From Chlorogloeopsis fritschii (GTDB taxonomy: Bacteria; Cyanobacteriota; Cyanobacteriia; Cyanobacteriales; Nostocaceae), in NCBI RefSeq assembly GCF_043099315.1, contig NZ_CP170746.1: a stretch of 64,000 nucleotides of DNA; one strand, given 5' to 3'. The notes beneath the pieces were generated by a model. That model had not been told where the DNA came from, searched no databases, and was given only the letters and a program-made list of their open reading frames with translations. The position numbers were made by a program, and so were the translations under genes. Positions 34,634 through 44,500 of the stretch are shown piece by piece (the stretch's first letter is position 1; each line of letters begins with the position of its first letter).

Positions 34634-37519
34634 ATGAACAAAAACTGCAACATCTCCTGTCGCAGCAACAATGCTATTGTTCGGACATTGCATACTGCTG
34701 TTGAAGGGAGGGCTAGGTATAAAATTAATGGGTTGCAAAGTTCGGAAGGACTTAAAAAATACCTAGAGTTGAGGTTGTCGGAACACAAAGGCATAACGCA
34801 AGTTTGCGCCAATCCAATCACAGGCAATGTTCTGGTATATTTTCAGCCAGGACAGAGTTATTTGACGCTGGCTTCGTTAATTGAAAGCCTAGTTTTAGAA
34901 TATACAAAATACAGCCAGAACTCTATAGTCACACGAGCAGCAAAAAAAGAAAAAAGACCGCAAAAAAAATCTAAAGAATCAAGCAAATCTCTCACTCGGA
35001 AAGAGAAAATAACTACGAGTACTGAAGCCCAAACGCAGCAAATAGCAACTTGGCATCTGAAAGAATCGGAAACGGTTATTACTGAGTTAGAGACTTGTAA
35101 GGTATCAGGTTTATCTAGCGATTTAGCCCAAAAAAATCTGAAAAAATACGGTTCAAATACTTTACCGGAAGCAATACCTCGTTCCGGACTAAGTATGTTT
35201 GTCGATCAATTTAAGTCTTTACCTGTAGGACTTTTAGCTGTAGCAGCTGGAATTTCAGTAGCTACCGGAGGCTTGGTTGATGCTGTAGTGATTATGGGAG
35301 TTGTGGTAATCAATGCTGCTATTGGTTATGCCACAGAAAGTAATTCCGAGAAGATCATTCGCTCGTTGAAGAATCTGGTTAACCCAACGGCATTTGTGAT
35401 CAGAGATGGCAGCATCCAAGAAATCAGCGCCCCAGAAATTGCAATTGGAGATATTTTGATTCTCAAGCCTGGCAGTTATGTACCAGCAGACGCCAGACTA
35501 ATTGAGGCACATCGCCTGAGTGTAGATGAGTCGGCACTCACGGGTGAGAGTATGCCCGTAACCAAAAGTACTGCTGCCCTTAGTGGCGATAACGTGCCTT
35601 TAGGCGATCGCAAAAATATGGTTTACATGGGGACATTAGTCACCGGTGGACAAGGAATTGCGGCAGTAGTAGCAACAGGCAAATACACGGAGATGGGCAA
35701 AATCCAAATGATGGTGGGTGAAGCCACAATGCCCGAAACTCCGATGGAAAAACAGCTAGATCAAGCCGGCAGCCAGTTGGTAGTAATTTCAGGGGCAATT
35801 TGCGCTTTTGTCTTCGGGATCGGATTGCTGCGCGGCAACGGTGTACTGCAAATGCTCAAGTCAACTATATCTTTAGCAGTAGCAGCAGTTCCTGAAGGCT
35901 TGCCTACAGTTGCCACCACAACTCTTGCTCTCGGCATTGCCAACATGAGGAAGCATAATGTCCTCATCCGCCGTTTGGATGCAGTAGAAACTCTTGGTTC
36001 CGTCCAAACTATTTGTATGGATAAAACCGGAACCATCACTGCCAATCGCATGAGGGTTGTAGAAGTTTGCACAGACAGCAAATGCATCGAGGTTTCTCAT
36101 GACAAGTTGCTGTTTGAAGAAGAGACAATTAATCCATATGAACACGAACAGCTCTTAAAACTGATTCATGTCTTAGTGCTGTGCAACGAAAGTGAAGTAG
36201 ATAAAGAACAAGAAAGCGATGAGTATGTTGTCAGAGGTTCTGCAACCGAAAACGCACTCATTGATTTAGCTATCACTTCTGGAGTGAATGTCACCAGTCT
36301 CAGGGCAAATTACCCGCGACTGAAAATCGCTCACCGCTCCCAAGAGCGCAACTACATGACAACACTGCACCTTACCCCTGACGAGCAAAAAAACCTCATT
36401 GCCGTCAAAGGTAGTCCGTCAGAAGTCTTAAGTCTGTGCAGCGCTCAGATGAAGAACGGGCAGAAAGTTCCACTCACAGATGCAGACAGACTCGCCATCG
36501 AAAACCAAAACGAAGATATGGCAGGTAAGGCACTGCGGGTGTTGGGAGTTGCTTACCAACTAGATGAATCGGAAGATATCCATTCTCGTGAAGATTTAAT
36601 TTGGTTGGGAATAGTCGGCATGATCGATCCGATCAGAAATGGTGTGCAAGACTTAATGGGAGGTTTCCATCAAGCTGGCATCAATACGGTAATGATCACC
36701 GGCGATCAAAGCCCAACTGCCTATGCGATCGGCAAGCAATTGAATTTGAGCAAAGGCGAACAACTGCAAATCCTTGATTCCACCCACCTCAACAACATTG
36801 AGCCAGAGGTGATGAAGGGATTGTGCGATCGCGTTCATGTCTTTGCTAGGATTAGTCCTGCCAACAAATTGCAAATCGTCCAAGCCCTACAAAGTAGCGG
36901 TAAAGTTGTGGCAATGACAGGCGATGGCATTAATGATGCTCCTGCCTTAAAAGCGGCTGATGTCGGTATTGCGATGGGGCATACCGGCACAGATGTCGCG
37001 CGTGAAGTTGCCGACGTCGTACTGGAAGATGACAACCTTGAAACCATGATTATTGCCGTCAGCCACGGGCGGACAATCTATAACAACATCAGAAAATCTG
37101 TTCACTTCCTGCTGTCTACCAACACTAGCGAAATCATGGTGATGTTAGCAGCAACAACAGCTGGCATCGGGCATCCTCTCTCAGCCATACAGCTGCTGTG
37201 GCTGAACTTAATTACAGACATCTTCCCAGCGCTGGCTTTAGCAATGGAAGCACCGGAACCAGATGTACTGCTGATGGCACCCCGCGATCCGAATGAACCG
37301 ATTATCAAAAGTTCTGACTTTAAGAGAATTATCATCGAGTCAGGAGCATTGTCTGTAAGTGCTTTAGCAGCCTATTGGTACGGCATTAGACGTTACGGTA
37401 TTGGGGCGCAGGCAAGCACCATTGGCTTCATGAGTTTGACAATGGCACAACTGCTGCATACTCTCAGTCTGTCGTTCGCAGACACACAGCATATTCAGCA
37501 AGGAGAAATTGCCGCCTAA
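34634..37519 (+). CDS. P-type cation ATPase, lacking its last helices (frameshift)
   Basis: 961 residues. An HMA-like fold (about 10-95) without CxxC is followed by a lysine-rich linker and a P-type ATPase core: TGES at 303-306, PEGLP at 420-424 in M4, phosphorylation site D463 in DKTGT and GDGIND at 763-768. The PEGLP motif and cation_ATPase-like start (KNLKKYGSNTLPE) fit the P2 branch rather than heavy-metal P1B pumps; the ion is unknown. The frame ends soon after TMAQLLHTLSLSFADT. The next frame continues as HSIFSKEKLPPNKYLNIALG, so the last two helices are encoded at 37509-37829. The break lies in GACACACAGC (37481-37490), where two more bases (one AC) would restore a single frame. Confidence 0.9.
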   Translation: MNKNCNISCRSNNAIVRTLHTAVEGRARYKINGLQSSEGLKKYLELRLSEHKGITQVCANPITGNVLVYFQPGQSYLTLASLIESLVLEYTKYSQNSIVTRAAKKEKRPQKKSKESSKSLTRKEKITTSTEAQTQQIATWHLKESETVITELETCKVSGLSSDLAQKNLKKYGSNTLPEAIPRSGLSMFVDQFKSLPVGLLAVAAGISVATGGLVDAVVIMGVVVINAAIGYATESNSEKIIRSLKNLVNPTAFVIRDGSIQEISAPEIAIGDILILKPGSYVPADARLIEAHRLSVDESALTGESMPVTKSTAALSGDNVPLGDRKNMVYMGTLVTGGQGIAAVVATGKYTEMGKIQMMVGEATMPETPMEKQLDQAGSQLVVISGAICAFVFGIGLLRGNGVLQMLKSTISLAVAAVPEGLPTVATTTLALGIANMRKHNVLIRRLDAVETLGSVQTICMDKTGTITANRMRVVEVCTDSKCIEVSHDKLLFEEETINPYEHEQLLKLIHVLVLCNESEVDKEQESDEYVVRGSATENALIDLAITSGVNVTSLRANYPRLKIAHRSQERNYMTTLHLTPDEQKNLIAVKGSPSEVLSLCSAQMKNGQKVPLTDADRLAIENQNEDMAGKALRVLGVAYQLDESEDIHSREDLIWLGIVGMIDPIRNGVQDLMGGFHQAGINTVMITGDQSPTAYAIGKQLNLSKGEQLQILDSTHLNNIEPEVMKGLCDRVHVFARISPANKLQIVQALQSSGKVVAMTGDGINDAPALKAADVGIAMGHTGTDVAREVADVVLEDDNLETMIIAVSHGRTIYNNIRKSVHFLLSTNTSEIMVMLAATTAGIGHPLSAIQLLWLNLITDIFPALALAMEAPEPDVLLMAPRDPNEPIIKSSDFKRIIIESGALSVSALAAYWYGIRRYGIGAQASTIGFMSLTMAQLLHTLSLSFADTQHIQQGEIAA

Positions 37520-37829
37520 CAAATACTTGAATATTGCCCTTGGTGGCTCCTTTATCCTTCAGATCCTAGCTGCAACTATGCCAGGACTCAAAGGCTTACT
37601 GCAAATTGCACCAATCAATCTCGTTGATGCTGCGGTAATTGGTAGTAGTGCCATACTTCCATTCTTGGTGAATGAAGGTAGAAAAGAAGTAGCTACCAGG
37701 TATTTGCAGGGAGACAACAACCTTACTCCTTTACTTCCTGGTGGTAACGACGATTCTGTTACGATTTCACCTTTGGAGATAGAACAGCAGGAAGTGGAAC
37801 AACAAATTGCTGTTGCAATCTCTGTTTAA
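37509..37829 (+). CDS. C-terminal helices of the P-type ATPase
   Basis: 106 residues from a TTG overlapping the end of the main ATPase frame. The first 65 residues contain two hydrophobic helices (LNIALGGSFILQILAATMPG; INLVDAAVIGSSAILPFLVN) that match the M9-M10 end of P2-type ATPases, followed by an acidic tail. The same frame reads HSIFSKEKLPP upstream of the TTG, showing that it is the continuation of the pump and not an independent gene. Whether it is translated separately (overlap of 11 bases) or only after repair of the frameshift is unknown. Confidence 0.75.
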   Translation: MPPNKYLNIALGGSFILQILAATMPGLKGLLQIAPINLVDAAVIGSSAILPFLVNEGRKEVATRYLQGDNNLTPLLPGGNDDSVTISPLEIEQQEVEQQIAVAISV

Positions 37830-37847
37830 TTCTTAAACAACACCAGA

Positions 37848-37877
37848 ACCCCGGCTTCTTGAAGAAGCCGGGGTTTT
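37848..37877 (+). terminator. Rho-independent terminator of the ATPase gene
   Basis: AACCCCGGCTTC (from 37848) pairs with GAAGCCGGGGTT around a short loop, and is followed by a T run. It is a strong, classic terminator about 20 bases after the stop codon. Confidence 0.88.
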
Positions 37878-38055
37878 TAGTTTCCCATAAATCAAATAAA
37901 ATTGTTATATAAAAGTCTGTTTAAAAAAATTCAAATCTTTCGCGTCAAAAATAATATTTAATTTAAAAAATACGCATATTACCCTTAATTTTGTAACAGG
38001 TTTATCCCCAAACTCCCGTTGTGAGAGATGATTTATCAAGTCAACCTTGATCTGC

Positions 38056-38114
38056 GGTGCGTTACGGCTGTCATTCTCTTAAACTCTCAAATCCTTGCAT
38101 AGCCGTAACACACC
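38056..38114. repeat. GTGCGTTACGGCT inverted repeat
   Basis: GGTGCGTTACGGCT (38056-38069) and AGCCGTAACACACC (38101-38114) form a 14-bp inverted pair with one mismatch. It resembles a dispersed non-coding repeat of cyanobacterial spacers; ORFs across this spacer are not convincing. Confidence 0.65.
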
Positions 38115-38338
38115 CTACTAGACTACTAGACTTTATCCCCCAACTCTCTTTATTAAAGAGACCAAAAATACCTCTGCCTTTATTCTATCAAATAGATTTG
38201 CTATATTTTAGCTTTCACAGGGATAATCTACTTTTGATTGCAGCAACAATAAAGTAACCAGCTAATAAGCTTACTTCGCTGAGATTTTGATACTAACAAA
38301 ATTAGTGTTCTTTCACATTCAAACCCAACAAATTAAAT

Positions 38339-39541
38339 ATGAAAAATGATTTCATGTTTAGCTCTGAGTCTGTCACCGAAGGGCATCCTGATAAACTTTG
38401 TGACCAAATTAGTGATGCAATTGTAGATAAATTTCTCCAGAAAGATCCTTATTCCAGAGTAATCGCTGAATGTGCTGTAGCTACAGCGATTGTTTTCATT
38501 GCTGCTAGGTTTGAATCTGATGCAGTTGTAGATTTTACCAAAACAGCCAGACAGGTAATTAAGCAGGTTGGTTATGATGAACCTGATTTTAATGCTAAAA
38601 CCTGTAGTATTGTCACTAGCGTTAAAGAATTGCTATCTCATGATTATCGTTATTGGGATGCTAAAAGATTATCAGACGATGAGATGGAGTTAATTCCTGT
38701 TAAAGATCAGGTGACAGTCTTTGGTTTTGCTTGCAATCAAACTCCTGCTTTAATACCACTGCCAATTTGGTTGGCACATCAGTTAGCAAGGCGATTAACT
38801 GCTGTGCGCCAAGAGAAAATCTTGCCATACATTAGACCAGATGGCAAAACTCAAGTTGGGATTGAATATCGCGATCGCAAACCTTATAGAATCCACAGTA
38901 TCTCAATTTTGGCCAGTCACAATCAGCAGCCAGAATCATATTTAGGTAATATAAATACACTCCAAGAAGAGATTAAAGAGACTATTATCGACTATGTCTT
39001 AAAAGATAATGAATGTAAGCCCGATGAAAAGACTAGAATTTTAATTGATTTTGATGAGCCATTTTCTATTGGTGGCCCTTCAGTACATTCAGGGTTAACT
39101 GGCAGGAAGAATGCTATAGATACTTATGGGGGGTATTCCCGTCATAGTGGCGCAGCTTTGAGCGGTAAAGATCCGACACGGATAGATAGGGTTGGTGCTT
39201 ATGCAGCGCGATATGCAGCTAAAAATGTTGTAGCTGCTGGTTTGGCAGAAGAGTGCGAAGTGCAACTGACCTATTCGATCGGAGTTGCCAGACCTGTTAG
39301 CATTCAAGTAGAAACCTTTGGCACAGGCAAAATTTCTGACGAAGAAATCAAAACACTCCTAGAAAAACATTTTGATTTTCGTCTTGCAGGAATTATCAAG
39401 AAGTTCAATTTGAGACTGCTCCCCACAATTGTCAAAGGTGGGTTTTACAAAAAACTGGCTGTTTACGGGCACGTTGGTAGACTCGATTTAGAAATTGTAC
39501 CTTGGGAAGAAATGGATATGGTTCCCGCTTTGTTGGAGTGA
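38339..39541 (+). CDS. metK: Divergent S-adenosylmethionine synthetase
   Basis: 400 residues; it should make S-adenosylmethionine from ATP and methionine. Conserved parts are MFSSESVTEGHPDKLCDQIS with the catalytic histidine H16, YIRPDGKTQVGIEY, GPSVHSGLTGRKNAIDTYGG and GAALSGKDPTRIDRVGAYAA. The usual GAGDQG-type active-site loop is changed to PVKDQVTVFGFACNQTPAL, and the sequence is less like the main cyanobacterial MetK (which begins differently). It is therefore likely a second, alternative enzyme; the housekeeping copy is not in the window. The start ATG at 38339 lies in an A-rich context without a strong ribosome binding site. It is convergent with the next small gene (7-base gap). Confidence 0.87.
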   Translation: MKNDFMFSSESVTEGHPDKLCDQISDAIVDKFLQKDPYSRVIAECAVATAIVFIAARFESDAVVDFTKTARQVIKQVGYDEPDFNAKTCSIVTSVKELLSHDYRYWDAKRLSDDEMELIPVKDQVTVFGFACNQTPALIPLPIWLAHQLARRLTAVRQEKILPYIRPDGKTQVGIEYRDRKPYRIHSISILASHNQQPESYLGNINTLQEEIKETIIDYVLKDNECKPDEKTRILIDFDEPFSIGGPSVHSGLTGRKNAIDTYGGYSRHSGAALSGKDPTRIDRVGAYAARYAAKNVVAAGLAEECEVQLTYSIGVARPVSIQVETFGTGKISDEEIKTLLEKHFDFRLAGIIKKFNLRLLPTIVKGGFYKKLAVYGHVGRLDLEIVPWEEMDMVPALLE

Positions 39542-39548
39542 ATAAGGT

Positions 39549-39821
39549 TTAATTTTCCCGAAAACGTATGACTGCATCTGGACGGTGTCGCATTTGCTCA
39601 TTTCTCCTCTGAAACTCGACTAAATATGGTCTACTAAAGCGCTCTAATTCTTGCGTTTCTTTTACTATCCGCTCAATATCTGCATTAAGCTTTTTTCTGT
39701 TTTGCTCTAATTTCTGCCTATTTGTTACTGATAGGCGATCGCTTGGCTGCGTTTGTCGTGCTAAAGCAGTAGCAGGTGTAAAAAATAGAACCATTACTAA
39801 TAATACAGTTGTTAATTCCAT
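39549..39821 (-). CDS. Small secreted helical protein, unknown
   Basis: 90 residues. A signal peptide (MELTTVLLVMVLFFTPATALARQ) is cleaved near residue 22. The mature part is a charged helix (NRQKLEQNRKKLNADIERIV) and an Arg-rich end. A strong ribosome binding site, AGGAGGTGG, lies about 7 bases upstream of the ATG, which makes it a real gene despite its size. The family is unknown; it is probably periplasmic. It lies next to the CheR-PAS gene but 35 bases separate them. Confidence 0.72.
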   Translation of the reverse strand: MELTTVLLVMVLFFTPATALARQTQPSDRLSVTNRQKLEQNRKKLNADIERIVKETQELERFSRPYLVEFQRRNEQMRHRPDAVIRFREN

Positions 39822-39827
39822 ACGCTT

Positions 39828-39836
39828 CCACCTCCT
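39828..39836 (-). promoter_or_regulatory. Strong ribosome binding site of the small secreted protein
   Basis: AGGAGGTGG on the minus strand is a near-perfect Shine-Dalgarno match, unusual in this window, and fixes the start at 39821. Confidence 0.8.
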
Positions 39837-39856
39837 AAACGATGGCTGCCTTGAAT

Positions 39857-41230
39857 TTAGTGTATATTTTTGGATTCTTTTTGAGTATTATTTAGCTCTT
39901 GTTTTGTAGAATTTAATACTTCTTTTGTTAAATGTAATTCCTGAGTCACCCTTGCAAGAGTTGAGTTTAAGCGTTCAATTTCATCCTTTAGGTATATGTA
40001 TTGGGTAACATCAATAAAAGTGAGGTTTGCACCTAGCAGCTTACCCTCTGGATCTAATATTGGTGTAATGTGGATGTCTAAATAAGTTGTGCCATTATCA
40101 TTTACCCACTTTATATTTTTCAGGCTGAACGGATGGCGATCGCGATTTAGCTGCCTCATCAAAGCCCATGAATTTACAATTTGCCCTATCTCTAGATCTC
40201 GCACTAGCGCGCCTATATTACTGTTTGTCAAACCAAACAGAGCGTAGGCTTGTTCGTTAGCAACAATCAAGCAACCACCGTAACTCACTGCCAGCTGGGC
40301 AAATGGACTTGTCTTGAAGGCTGCTTGCCAGATGTGGATCTTGGTAGTTAGAGGGTCAACAACTTTGCGGTTGTGAGTCTGAGGTAGAATCAGCAAGTGC
40401 TCATCCAAACCGAGTTTTTCCCCTTTAGTATAAATACGATGCTTCAGACTAACAGGGATAAAAATTTGTCTGTCGTTGAGCAAGCTTTCTGAGTTACCCA
40501 AAAACAGAAAGCCCTTATCAGTCAATGCAAAATGAAAGCGAACCAAAATACTTGCTTGGGTTTCGCGTTTGAAGTAGATTAGGACATTACGGCACACGAG
40601 CAGGTCAATTTTAGACATGGGCGCATCAACAGCCAAGTTATGGCGACCAAAGATGATTGAGCGGCGCAGTTGGGGGCAAAAAACGTAGCCCTGCTCGGTT
40701 TGCTCAAAGTACTTAGAAAGTAGCTGAGTTGGAATGTCTGCTACCTCGTTCTCGTTATAAATACCTTGTTGTGCTTGCTTGAGTGCAACTTCATCTATAT
40801 CCGTGGCAAACAATTGCACTCGCTGCAAATATTGCTCGATGCCTAAGATTTCAACCAGCAACATCACAAGTGTATAAACTTCCTGTCCAGAAGCACAGCC
40901 AGCGCTCCAAACTCGGATTCGTTCATATGGCTGCTTGCTTGTAATAATTTGGGGAATGATTGTGTTAGCTAAATAATCCCAAGCATTGCGATCGCGAAAA
41001 AAGCCAGAGAAGTTAATCAAAATGGTGTCAAGCAGGGGAGCGCACTCTTGGGGATGAGCCTGTAGGTATTGCAAGTAGCTCGTATAGTTCTCTATTCCTA
41101 ACTGCTGCATCCGGCGTTGTAACCTACGCATCAAAGAATCAGGTTTGTAACCTGTTAGATCGTAACCACAGTTTTGCTTGAGGTAATGCAACAAAGCATC
41201 AAACTCTGGGTTGACCTCTGATGTGCTCAT
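39857..41230 (-). CDS. CheR-type methyltransferase with C-terminal PAS domain
   Basis: 457 residues. CheR N-terminal helices (FDALLHYLKQNCGYDLTGYK, SLMRRLQRRMQQLG) precede a SAM-dependent methyltransferase with motif I RIRVWSAGCASGQEVYTLV and a following DIDEVAL loop. A PAS domain (about 300-420, ending LGANLTFIDVTQYIYLKDEI) and a Gln/Asn-rich coiled-coil tail follow. CheR methylates glutamates of chemoreceptors, but here there is no CheB, MCP or CheA nearby; in cyanobacteria such CheR-PAS proteins often belong to mixed signalling systems. It is on the same strand as the giant kinase and 270 bases downstream of it. The motif INFSGFFRD replaces the usual NVTxFFRD. Confidence 0.87.
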   Translation of the reverse strand: MSTSEVNPEFDALLHYLKQNCGYDLTGYKPDSLMRRLQRRMQQLGIENYTSYLQYLQAHPQECAPLLDTILINFSGFFRDRNAWDYLANTIIPQIITSKQPYERIRVWSAGCASGQEVYTLVMLLVEILGIEQYLQRVQLFATDIDEVALKQAQQGIYNENEVADIPTQLLSKYFEQTEQGYVFCPQLRRSIIFGRHNLAVDAPMSKIDLLVCRNVLIYFKRETQASILVRFHFALTDKGFLFLGNSESLLNDRQIFIPVSLKHRIYTKGEKLGLDEHLLILPQTHNRKVVDPLTTKIHIWQAAFKTSPFAQLAVSYGGCLIVANEQAYALFGLTNSNIGALVRDLEIGQIVNSWALMRQLNRDRHPFSLKNIKWVNDNGTTYLDIHITPILDPEGKLLGANLTFIDVTQYIYLKDEIERLNSTLARVTQELHLTKEVLNSTKQELNNTQKESKNIH

Positions 41231-41277
41231 GGTAAAGTCTGGGGTAATTATTAAATACGCTCAATGTGGAATTAGAA

Positions 41278-41328
41278 GTAGAGACGCGAAATTCACTTCT
41301 GGAAAGCCTGGGCTGTACGCATCTCTAC
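41278..41328. repeat. GTAGAGACGCG inverted repeat
   Basis: GTAGAGACGCG (41278-41288) and CGCATCTCTAC (41318-41328) are inverted with one mismatch, in the spacer between the CheR-PAS gene and the giant kinase. It is a known style of cyanobacterial dispersed repeat and could act as a weak terminator. Confidence 0.6.
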
Positions 41329-41500
41329 AGCACACCAAATCCTTGACATATCATTAGTTTTCATAATGCACACCAGATGTTAAATGATTATTTAAGCGTT
41401 AGCTTTTTTACAAAAATTTCTTGCGGGATGTTTAAGGATAAACTGCTTGTTATGATATTTTTCTTGAGATTAAATTATATTTATTGTTATTAAGTCTCTC

Positions 41501-44500
41501 TTACAGACTAACACCAACGAGCGGTAGCTTGACAGTAAAGGTTGCACCTCGCCCAACTCCAGGACTTTCGGCATAGATCTTGCCACCGTGGAGTTCTACC
41601 AGATGATGAGCGATCGCGAGTCCCAGTCCTAATCCGTTTTTTGAATGTGAGCTTTCAGACTGACGAAAAATATCAAAAACATGGGGTAGAAACTCGGCAC
41701 TGATACCTTTGCCATTGTCTTTTACCACGATCTGGGCTTGATTTTCAGTTATGTCCAGACGAACTTTAATTCTTCCTCCTTGAGGAGTAAATTTAATGGC
41801 ATTAGTAAGTAAATTCAAGACAATTTGCTGCAAACGCTCCGGATCGCCTTCGACTGTTATTGATAAAGGGTCAACTATATACTCTAGGCAAATATCTTTT
41901 GTTTCCAGGGATTGACGCACTGTGGCGATCGCAGTATCTATTATAGATTTTAGATCCACAGACTGGTAATTAAGACTGATTTTGCCCGCAGCGATCCGCG
42001 AGATATCCAGTAAATCTTGGACAAGTTTGGCTTGCAGGGTGGCATTGCGCTCAATCGTCTCTAAGGCTTTCGCGAGCATGGCTGGATTGGGAGGACTGCT
42101 GCGGAGTAATCGCGCCCAACCAAGAATGGCGACCAAGGGAGTATTTAGTTCGTGAGAAACTGTTGATAGTACCTCATCTTTCCTGCGGCTAATTGTTCTT
42201 TCCTGGCGGAGGGCTTCAGAGCGTAAGTGTGCCATTTGCAGATGAACATTGACACGGGTGACAAGTTCGGTGGCAGAGAAGGGTTTAATCAGATAATCGT
42301 CAGCCCCAGCTTGGAGTCCTTCAATTACGGATTCTTCTCCGGCACGGGCAGACAGCAGAATAATCGGTACTTCTTTTGTGCGTGCATCAGCCCGCAATGC
42401 TTTGATTAACTCAAAACCGTCCATCTGTGGCATCATCACATCAGAAAGAACCAGATCCGGCACTCGCTCAGTAGCTGCCGCCAGCGCTGCTGCTCCATCC
42501 GCAACGGCTTGAACTTCAACGTGTTCGCTTAATATCCGTTTGAGGTAATCGCGCATATCGGCATTGTCATCGACAATAAGGACATGGGCAGAAAAAGGTG
42601 ACAGGTGACAGGTGACAGGTGACAGGCAAGACTCCTCCCTGTTCCCTGTTCCCCCAACCCTGTTCTCTTCTTCCGGCAACCAGCGCTCTGCCTCATGAAC
42701 ATAAGATGCTGTACCTAATGCAGTTGATGTCAGCGTGTGTGTTGCTTCGATACGCTCGCTTGGCAGGTGTGCTGTGCCTAATGGAATTGTGACGGTGAAG
42801 CAGCTTCCCACTCCTACGGTACTGCTTACATCTACAGTTCCACCATGCATTTTGATCAACTCATGCACTAAAGCTAGACCAATTCCAGATCCTTCATGAG
42901 TTCTGGCTGTAGGTTTGCGGACTTGGTAAAATCGCTCAAACACATGGGGCAGTTCTTCTGGCTCAATCCCGGTGCCTGTATCTTCTATCTGTAAAGTTAC
43001 ATAACGGTCATCAGCAAGATGCAGCCTGACGGCGATTTCACCTTCTAGGGTAAACTTAAAGGCGTTGGAGAGCAAATTCAGGACGATTTTCTCCCACATT
43101 TCTCGGTCTACATAGACTGGCTCGCCGATAGGTGGGCAATCGACAATTAACTGTAGCCCAGCCCGTTCAATGGCGGAACGAAACACACTGGCTAACTCAG
43201 TTGTGTACAGTGCCAAGTCGGTTGGTTCATAAACTGCTGACCTGCGTCCGGCTTCGATGCGGGAGAAGTCAAGCAGGGTATTAACCAGTTTCAGTAAACG
43301 CAAACTGTTGCGGTGGGCGAGTTCTAGCCGTTCTTGTTGTGCTTGAGGTAAGGGATTAGCAGAATCGCTCAGGGCATCTTGCAACGGAGCCAATGATAGC
43401 GTCAGCGGTGTGCGAAACTCATGGCTGACGTTGCTAAAGAAAAGGGTTTTGGCGCGATCGAGTTCTGCCAGAGATTCGGCGCGTTGGCGTTCTTGTTCGC
43501 GCTCAGATTGTTCTCGCACTCGCTGAAGTTCCGATTCGCGCATGGCTACTTCGGCTTTTGCGCGTTCGACCGCCGCCCAAGTGCGTTCGGCGGTTTCCTG
43601 CATAAGGGCGACCTCTGTCATCGTCCACTGGCGCGGTGTTCTGGAATGGGCGACGAGGGTGGCTACCCAGTGATTCCCTTTGACGAGCGGCACGGCGATG
43701 GTGGCAACCACGTCAATTCTGGTATAGGCTGCTTTTTCCGATTCGGTAAATTCGTCCGTGGTTACATCCGTCAGAACGACGGTTTCCCCATTTCTCAATT
43801 GCACAGCAGCGTCGCCAACATCCGTAACGTAAACGCTGCCGAGCAATTTCGGCACGCCCTCACGCACGTAGTTGTCGTGGATCGCGGTGGTGACATTGTC
43901 CGGCATCATCGTGGTGTAAAACACGCGGTCAGCCGCTAGATGCTCACCGATGACGTGCATCGCTGCTCGTTGAATTTCAATTGGGTCAGCCAGCGATCGC
44001 AACACATCCGACAACTTGACTCGAAAGGCATCCATGTCAGCCGCGCGGCGCAATTGTTCTTCCGTGCGTTTGCGATCGCTGATGTCGTTGAACACCACGG
44101 CAACTTGACGGCTCCCTTCACCGCCAATCCATGAGGCATAGGCGGTAAACCAACGGTCAACGGAGGCTGTGTAGTATTCGGTACGCCTGCCTCTGCCGGA
44201 AATCAAGACATCACTGTAGAAGTCAAGCCACTCTTGTTCAAAATTGGGGGCGATTTCCAACAGCGTCTTGCCGACTGCATCGGTTAAGCCAGTTTGTTGC
44301 TCCCAGGCTGGATTCGTTTCCACAATCCGAAAGTCACAGGGATGACCTGATTCGTCAGGAATCATTTCCAGCAGGTTAAAGCCTTCGTCAATCGATGTGA
44401 ATAGCGATCGATATTTTGCTTCTGATTCGCGCAATGCTTCTTCGGCGCGGGCACGTTCGAGGGGTGTCCAAATCCGCTCCGCCGTCTCGCGGATTAAATC

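Noticed and set aside
38057..38257. 66-residue ORF upstream of metK
   Set aside because: It covers an inverted repeat and an A/T-rich tract, and its composition is not protein-like.
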